From: Calendula officinalis
Lineage: Eukaryota > Streptophyta > Magnoliopsida > Asterales > Asteraceae
Direction: 5' to 3'
Assembly: GCA_963853835.1 (NCBI GenBank)
Contig: OY970821.1
Span: forward strand, 53,464,640 to 53,528,639
DNA: 64,000 bases
Shown: positions 58,240-64,000 of the stretch, in pieces
How positions within the stretch are numbered: position 1 is the stretch's first letter
Layout of the letters: each line of letters begins with the position of its first letter
Translations under genes and position numbers: made by a program
The notes under the pieces: generated by a model
Told to the model about the DNA's origin: nothing
The model's input: the letters and a program-made list of their open reading frames with translations, nothing else
The model's database searches: none

Positions 58240-58500
58240 TTTTAGTATAGCATCTTTTGTCACACAATCTTGGATATCGAAGAGTTCGGGCCGAAGAGGG
58301 ATGTTCGGGCCGAGGTTGGAGTTCGGGCCGAGGTCGGAGTTCGGGCCGAGGTTGAAGACTTCGGGCCGAACTTGTTCTTGGCAGTGACGAACGAACCAGC
58401 TATGAATGTTTTAGTATAGCACCGAACTTCAACCTCGGCCCGAACTTCAACCTCGGCTCGTGGGCGTGAAACGGACACCCGAGCTGAAAGTTATGAATGT
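58240..58500. repeat. Truncated, rearranged first units of the second satellite
   Basis: The first unit (58240-58408) has only a few subrepeats and jumps from CGAACCAGC straight to TATGAATG, missing the usual intervening spacer. The second (58409-58499) has TTTTAGTATAGCACC followed directly by two subrepeats in reverse orientation (58424-58457), then the spacer from TCGTGGGCGTG. Both are much shorter than the standard 342-398 bp. Such edges are typical of array ends, where homogenisation is weak. Confidence 0.85.
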
Positions 58501-61500
58501 TTTAGTATAGCACCTTTTGTCACACAATCTTTGATATTGAAGAGTTCGGGCCGAAGAGGGATGTTCGGGCCGAAGTGGTGTTCGGGCCGAAGTGGGATGT
58601 TCGGGCCGAAGTGGTGTTCGGGCCGAAGTTCGGTGTTCAGGCCGAGGATGATGTTCGGGCCGAGGTTGAAGTTCGGGCCGAGGTCGGAGTTCGGGCCGAG
58701 GTTGAAGTTCGGGCCGAGGTTGAAGTTCGGGCCGAAAATGAAGTTCGGGCCGGGAACAGTGAAGAGTTCGGGCCGAACTTGTTCTTGGCAATGACGAACG
58801 AACTAGCTATTTTGGTTACTCGTGGGCGTGAAACGGACACCCGAGCTGAAAGTTATGAATGTTTCAGTATAGCACCTTTTGTCACACAATCTTGGATATT
58901 GAAGAGTTCGGGCCGAAGAGGGATGTTCGGGCCGAAGTGGTGTTCGGGCCGAAGTGGTGTTCGGGCCGAAGTGGGATGTTCGGGCCGAAGTGGTGTTCGG
59001 GCCGAAGTGGTGTTCGAGCCGAAGTTCGGTGTTCGGGCCGACGATGATGTTCGGGCCGAGATTGGAGATCGGGCCGAGGTTGGAGTTCGGGCCGAGGTTG
59101 AGGTTCGGGCCGAAAATGAAGTTCGGGCCGGGAACAGTGAAGAGTTCGGGCCGAACTTGTTCTTGGCAGTGACGAACGAACCAGCTATTTTGGTTACTCG
59201 TGGGCGTGAAACGGATACCCGAGCTGAAAGTTATGAATGTTTTAGTATAGCACCTTTTGTCACACAATCTATGATATTGAAGAGTTCGGGCCGAAGAGGG
59301 ATGTTCGGGCCGAAGTGGTGTTCGGGCCGAAGTGGGATGTTCGGGCCGAAGTGGGATGTTCGGGCCGAAGTGGTGTTCGGGCCGAAGTGCTGTTCGAGCC
59401 GAAGTTCGGTGTTCGGGCCGACGATAATGTTCGGGCCGAGGTTGGAGATCGGGCCGAGGTTGGAGTTCGGGCCGAGGTTGAAGTTCGGGCCGAGGTTGAG
59501 GTTCATGCCGAAAATGAAGTTCGGGCCGGGAACAGTGAAGAGTTCGGGCCGAACTTGTTCTTGGCAGTGACGAACGAACCAGCTATTTTGGTTACTCGTG
59601 GGCGTGAAACGGATACCCGAGCTGAAAGTTATGAATGTTTTAGTATAGCACCTTTTGTCACACAATCTATGATATTGAAGAGTTCGGGCCGAAGAGGGAT
59701 GTTCGGGCCGAAGTGGTGTTCGGGCCGAAGTGGGATGTTCGGGCCGAAGTGGTGTTCGGTCCGAAGTGGTGTTCGGGCCGAAGTTCGGTGTTCGGGCTGA
59801 GGATGATGTTCGGGCCGAGGTTGAAGTTCGGGCCGAGGTCGGAGTTCGGGCCGAGGTCGGAGTTCGGGCCGAGGTTGAAGTTCGGGCCGAAAATGAAGTT
59901 CGGGCCGGGAACAGTGAAGAGTTCGGGCCGAACTTGTTCTTGGCAGTTACGAACGAACCAGCTATTTTGGTTACTCGTGGGCGTGAAACGGACACCCGAG
60001 CTGAAAGTTATGAATGTTTTAGTATAGCACCTTTTGTTACACAATCTTGGATATTGAAGAGTTCGGGCCGAAGAGGGATGTTCGGGCTGAAGTGGTGTTC
60101 GGGCCGAAGTGGGATGTTCGGGCCGAAGTGGTGTTCGGGCCGAATTTGGTGTTCGGGCCGAGGATGATGTTCGGGCTGAGGTTGAAGTTCGGGCCGAGGT
60201 CGGAGTTCGGGCTGAGGTTGCAGTTCGGGCCGAGGTTGAAGTTCGGGCCGAAAATGAAGTTCGGGCCGGGAACAGTGGAGAGTTCGGGCCGAACTTGTTC
60301 TTGGTAGTGACGAACGAACCAGCTATTTTGGTTACTCGTGGGCGTGAAATTTACACCCGAGCTGAAAGTTATGAATGTTTTAGTATAGCACCTTTTGTCA
60401 CACAATCTTGGATATTAAAGAGTTCGGGCCGAAGAGGAATGTTCGGGCCGAAGTGGTGTTCGGGCCGAAGTGGGATGTTTGGGCCGAAGTGGTGTTCGGG
60501 CCGAAGTTCGGTGTTCGGGCCGAGGATGATGTTCGGGCCGAGGTTGAAGTTCGGGCCGAAGTCGGAGTTCGGGCCGAGGTCGAAGTTCGGGCCGAGGTTG
60601 AAGTTCGGGCCGAAAATGAAGTTCGGGCCGGGAACAGTGAAGAGTTCGGGCCGAACTTGTTCTTGGCAGTGACGAACGAACCAGCTATTTTGGTTACTCG
60701 TGGGCGTGAAACGGACACCCGAGCTGAAAGTTATGGATGTTTTAGTATAGCACCTTTTGTCACACAATCTTGGATATTGAAGAGTTCGGGCCGAAGAGGG
60801 ATGTTCGGGCCGAAGTGGTGTTCGGGCCGAAGTGGGATGTTCGGGCCGAAGTGGTGTTTGGGCCGAAGTGGTGTTCGGGCCGAAGTTCAGTGTTCGGGCC
60901 GAGGATGATGTTCGGGCCGAGGTTGAAGTTCGGGCCGAGGTCGGAGTTCGGGCCGAGGTTGAAGTTCGGGCCGAGGTTGACGTTCAGGCCGAAAATGAAG
61001 TTCGGGCCGGGAACAGTGAAGAGTTCGGGCCGAACTTGTTCTTGGCAGTGACGAACGACCAGCTATTTTGGTTACTCGTGGGCGTGAAACGGACACCCGA
61101 GCTGAAAGTTATGAATGTTTTAGTGTAGCACCTTTTGTCACACAATCTTGGATATTGAAGAGTTCGGGCCGAAGAGGGATGTTCGGGCCGAAGTGGTGTT
61201 CGGGCCGAAGTGGGATGTTCGGGCCGAAGTGGTGTTCGGGCCGAAGTTCGGTGTTCGGGCCGAGGATGGAGTTCGGGCCGAGGTTGGAGTTCGGGCCGAG
61301 ATCGGAGTTCGGGCCGAGGTTGAAGTTCGGGCCGAGGTTGAAGTTCGGGCCGAAAATGAAGTTCGGTCCGGGAACAGTGAAGAGTTCGGGCCGAACTTGT
61401 TCTTGGCAGTGACGAACGAACCAGCTATTTTGGTTACTCGTGGGCATGAAACGGACACCCGAGCTGAAAGTTATGAATGTTTTAGTATAACACCTTTTGC

Positions 61501-64000
61501 CACTCAATCTTGGATATAGAAGAGTTCGGGCCGAAGAGGGATGTTCGGGCCGAAGTGGTGTTCGGGCCGAAGTGGGATGTTCGGGCCGAAGTGGTGTTCG
61601 GGCCGAAGTGGTGTTCGGGCTGAAGTTCGGTGTTCGGGCCGAGGATGATGTTCGGGCCGAGGTTGAAGTTCGAGCCGAGGTCGGAGTTCGGGCCGAGGTC
61701 GAAGTTCGGGCCGAGGTCGAAGTTCGGGCCGAAAATGAAGTTCGGGCCGGGAACAGTGAAGAGTTCAGGCCGAACTTGTTTTGGCAGTGACGAACGAACC
61801 AGCTATTTTGGTTACTCGTGGGCGTGAAACGGACACCCGAGCTGAAAGTTATGAATGTTTTAGTCTGGCACCTTTTGATACACAATCTTGGATATTGAAG
61901 AGTTCGGGCCGAAGAGGGATGTTCGGGCTGAAGTGGTGTTCGGGCCGAAGTGGTGTTCGTGCCGAACTCGGTGTTCGAGCCGAGGATGATGTTCGGGCTG
62001 AGGTTGAAGTTCGGGCCGAGGTCGGAGTTCGGGCTGAGGTTGAAGTTCGGGCCGAGGTTGAAGTTCGGGCCGAAAATGAAGTTCGGGCCGGGAACAGTGG
62101 AGAGTTCGGGCCGAACTTATTCTTGGCAGTGACGAACGAACCAGCTATTTTGGTTACTCGTGGGAGTGAAACGGACACCCGAGCTGAAAGTTATGAATGT
62201 TTTAGTCTGGCACCTTTTGTTACACAATCTTGGATATTGAAGAGTTCGGGGCGAAGAGGGATGTTCGGGCTGAAGTGGTGTTCGGGCCGAAGTGGTTTTC
62301 GGGCCGAATTTGGAGTTCGGGCCGAGGATGATGTTCGGGCTGAGGTTGAAGTTCCGGCCGAGGTCGGAGTTCGGGCTGAGGTTGAAGTTCGGGCCGAGGT
62401 TGAAGTTCGGGCCGAAAATGAAGTTCGGGCCGGGAACAGTGGAGAGTTCGGGCCGAACTTGTTCTTGGTAGTGACGAACGAACCAGCTATTTTGGTTACT
62501 CTTGGGCGTGAAATTGACACCCGAGCTGAAAGTTATGAATGTTTTAGTATAGCACATTTTGTCACACAATCTTGGATATTAAAGTGTTCGGGCCGAAGAG
62601 GAATGTTCGGGCCGAAGTGGTGTTCGGGCCGAAGTGGGATGTTCGGGCCGAAGTGGTGTTCGGGCCGAAGTTCGGTGTTCGGGCCGAGGATGATGTTCGG
62701 GTCGAGGTTGAAGTTCGGGCCGAGGATGATGTTCGGGCTGAGGTTGAAGTTCCGGCCGAGGTCGGAGTTCGGGCTGAGGTCGAAGTTCGGGCCGAGGTTG
62801 AAGTTCGGGCCGAAAATGAAGTTCGGGCCGGGAACAGTGAAGAGTTCGGGCCGAACTTGTTCTTGGCAGTGACGAACGAACCAGCTATTTTGGTTACTCG
62901 TGGGCGTGAAACGGACACCCGAGCTGAAAGTTATGAATGTTTTAGTATAGCACCTTTTGTCACACAATCTTGGATATTAAAGAGTTCGGGCCGAAGAGGA
63001 ATGTTCGGGCCGAAATGGTGTTCGGGCCGAAGTGGGATGTTCGGGCCGAAGTATTGTTCGGGCCGAAGTGGTGTTCGGGCCGAAGTTCGGTGTTTGGGCC
63101 GAGGATGATGTTCAGGCCGAGGTTGAAGTTCTGGCCGAGGTCGGAGTTCGGGCCGAGGTTGAAGTTCTGGCCGAGGTTGAAGTTCGGGCCGAAAATGAAG
63201 TTCGGGCCGGGAACAGTGAAGAGTTTGGGCCGAACTTGTTCTTGGCATTGACGAACGAACCAGCTATTTTGGTTACTCGTGGGCGTGAAACGGACACCCG
63301 AGCTGAAAGTTATGGATGTTTTAGTATAGCACCTTTTGTCATACAATCTTGGATATTGAAGAGTTCGGGCCGAAGAGGGATGTTCGGGCCGAAGTGGTGT
63401 TCGGGCCGAAGTGGGATGTTCGGGCCGAAGTGGTGTTCGGGCCGAAGTGGTGTTCGGGCCGAAGTGGTGTTCGGGCCGAAGTTCGGTGTTCGGGCCGAGG
63501 TTGAAGTTCGGGCCGAGGTCGGAGTTCGGGCCGAGGTCGAAGTTCGGGCCGAGGTCGAAGTTCGGTCCGAGGTCGAAGTTCGGGCCGAAAATGAAGTTCG
63601 GTCCGGGAACAGTGGAGAGTTCGGGCCGAACTTGTTCTTGGCAGTGACGAACGAACCAGCTATTTTGGTTACTCGTGGGCGTGAAATGGACACCCGAGCT
63701 GAAAGTTATGAATGTTTTAGTATAGCACCTTTTGTCACACAATCTTGGATATTAAAGTGTTCGGGCCGAAGTGGTGTTCGGGCCGAAGTGGTGTTCGGGC
63801 CGAAGTGGGATGTTCGCGCCGAAGTGGTGTTCGGGCCGAAGTGGTGTTCGGGCCGAAGTTCGGTGTTCGGGCCGAAGTTCGGTGTTTGGGCCGAGGATGA
63901 TGTTCAGGCCGAGGTTGAAGTTCGGGCCGAGGTCGGAGTTCGGGCCGAGGTTGAAGTCTGGCCGAGGTTGAAGTTCGGGCCGAAAATGAAGTTCGGGCCG
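58240..64000. repeat. Second satellite: 342-398 bp units of 18-bp GTTCGGGCCGA subrepeats
   Basis: Each unit has a unique spacer and a block of about 13-17 subrepeats of 17-19 bp built on GTTCGGGCCGA(A/G). The spacer holds TTTTAGTATAGCACCTTTTG, CACACAATCTTGGATATTGA, then at the other end CAGTGACGAACGAACCAGC and ACTCGTGGGCGTGAAACGG. TTTTAG starts at 58500, 58861, 59240, 59638, 60017, 60378, 60740, 61118, 61480, 61858, 62200, 62542, 62940, 63319 and 63714, giving lengths of 361, 379, 398, 379, 361, 362, 378, 362, 378, 342, 342, 398, 379 and 395. The steps are close to one 18-bp subrepeat. The left part of each block carries GAAGTGGT/GAAGTGGGAT forms and the right part GAGGTTGAA/GAGGTCGGA forms. 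The array continues past the window end. Open frames in it shift between units and are not gene-like. Confidence 0.95.

Noticed and set aside
61781..62872. A 363-codon plus-strand frame with VRAEVE/FGPK-type repeats
   Set aside because: It spans several satellite units only because two neighbouring units are 342 bp, a multiple of three. Other units shift frame, and all frames and both strands give similar low-complexity peptides.
58500..64000. CRISPR-like array (regular repeats and spacers)
   Set aside because: Both subrepeats and spacers are repeated and near-identical between units. CRISPR spacers are unique, and no cas gene or prokaryotic context is present.

Overview
This window is plant repetitive DNA. 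The only gene-derived sequence is one decayed Ty1/copia LTR retrotransposon. I see no host protein gene, rRNA or tRNA. The assignment to a flowering plant rests on the copia element: its order is gag, protease, integrase, reverse transcriptase, RNase H; it has an initiator-Met-tRNA type primer site; and it sits inside long satellite arrays. The species cannot be named from the sequence.

Layout. Positions 1-36122 and 43886-58239 are one very long array of a 7-bp unit, CCTTGAG on the + strand (CTCAAGG on the other), with many one-base variants (CCTCGAG, CCTTGAC, CCTTAAG, CCTTTAG, CCTTGAA, CCTTGAT, CCGTGAC and others). The variants are not random. They form long higher-order repeats (HORs) that change along the array. 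Domain A (about 1-14.7 kb) has units of about 2.4-3.4 kb. A degenerate zone follows (14.7-20.0 kb), then a tandem duplication of about 564 bp (20.0-21.1 kb). Domain B (21.1-36.1 kb, continuing at 43.9-45.4 kb) has a period near 3.6 kb. Domain C (45.4-58.2 kb) has units of about 3.7-4.3 kb marked by CCCTTCATATTTGAGCG.

The copia element (36123 to about 43885, + strand) has two LTRs of about 630 bp that are roughly 97-98% identical by hand count. It interrupts domain B. Its polyprotein carries several frameshifts and at least three in-frame stops, but nearly all catalytic residues remain, so it is a fairly young, non-functional copy.

At 58239/58240 the heptamer array ends abruptly and an unrelated CpG-rich satellite begins. 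That array runs to the window end in units of 342-398 bp, each made of about 18-bp subrepeats around the 11-bp near-palindrome TTCGGGCCGAA plus a unique spacer. Its first two units are truncated and one holds an inverted segment.

Long open frames across both satellites are by-products of repeat unit length and are not annotated as genes. The main interest is structural: a giant 7-bp satellite with kilobase-scale HORs, next to a second, palindrome-based satellite.
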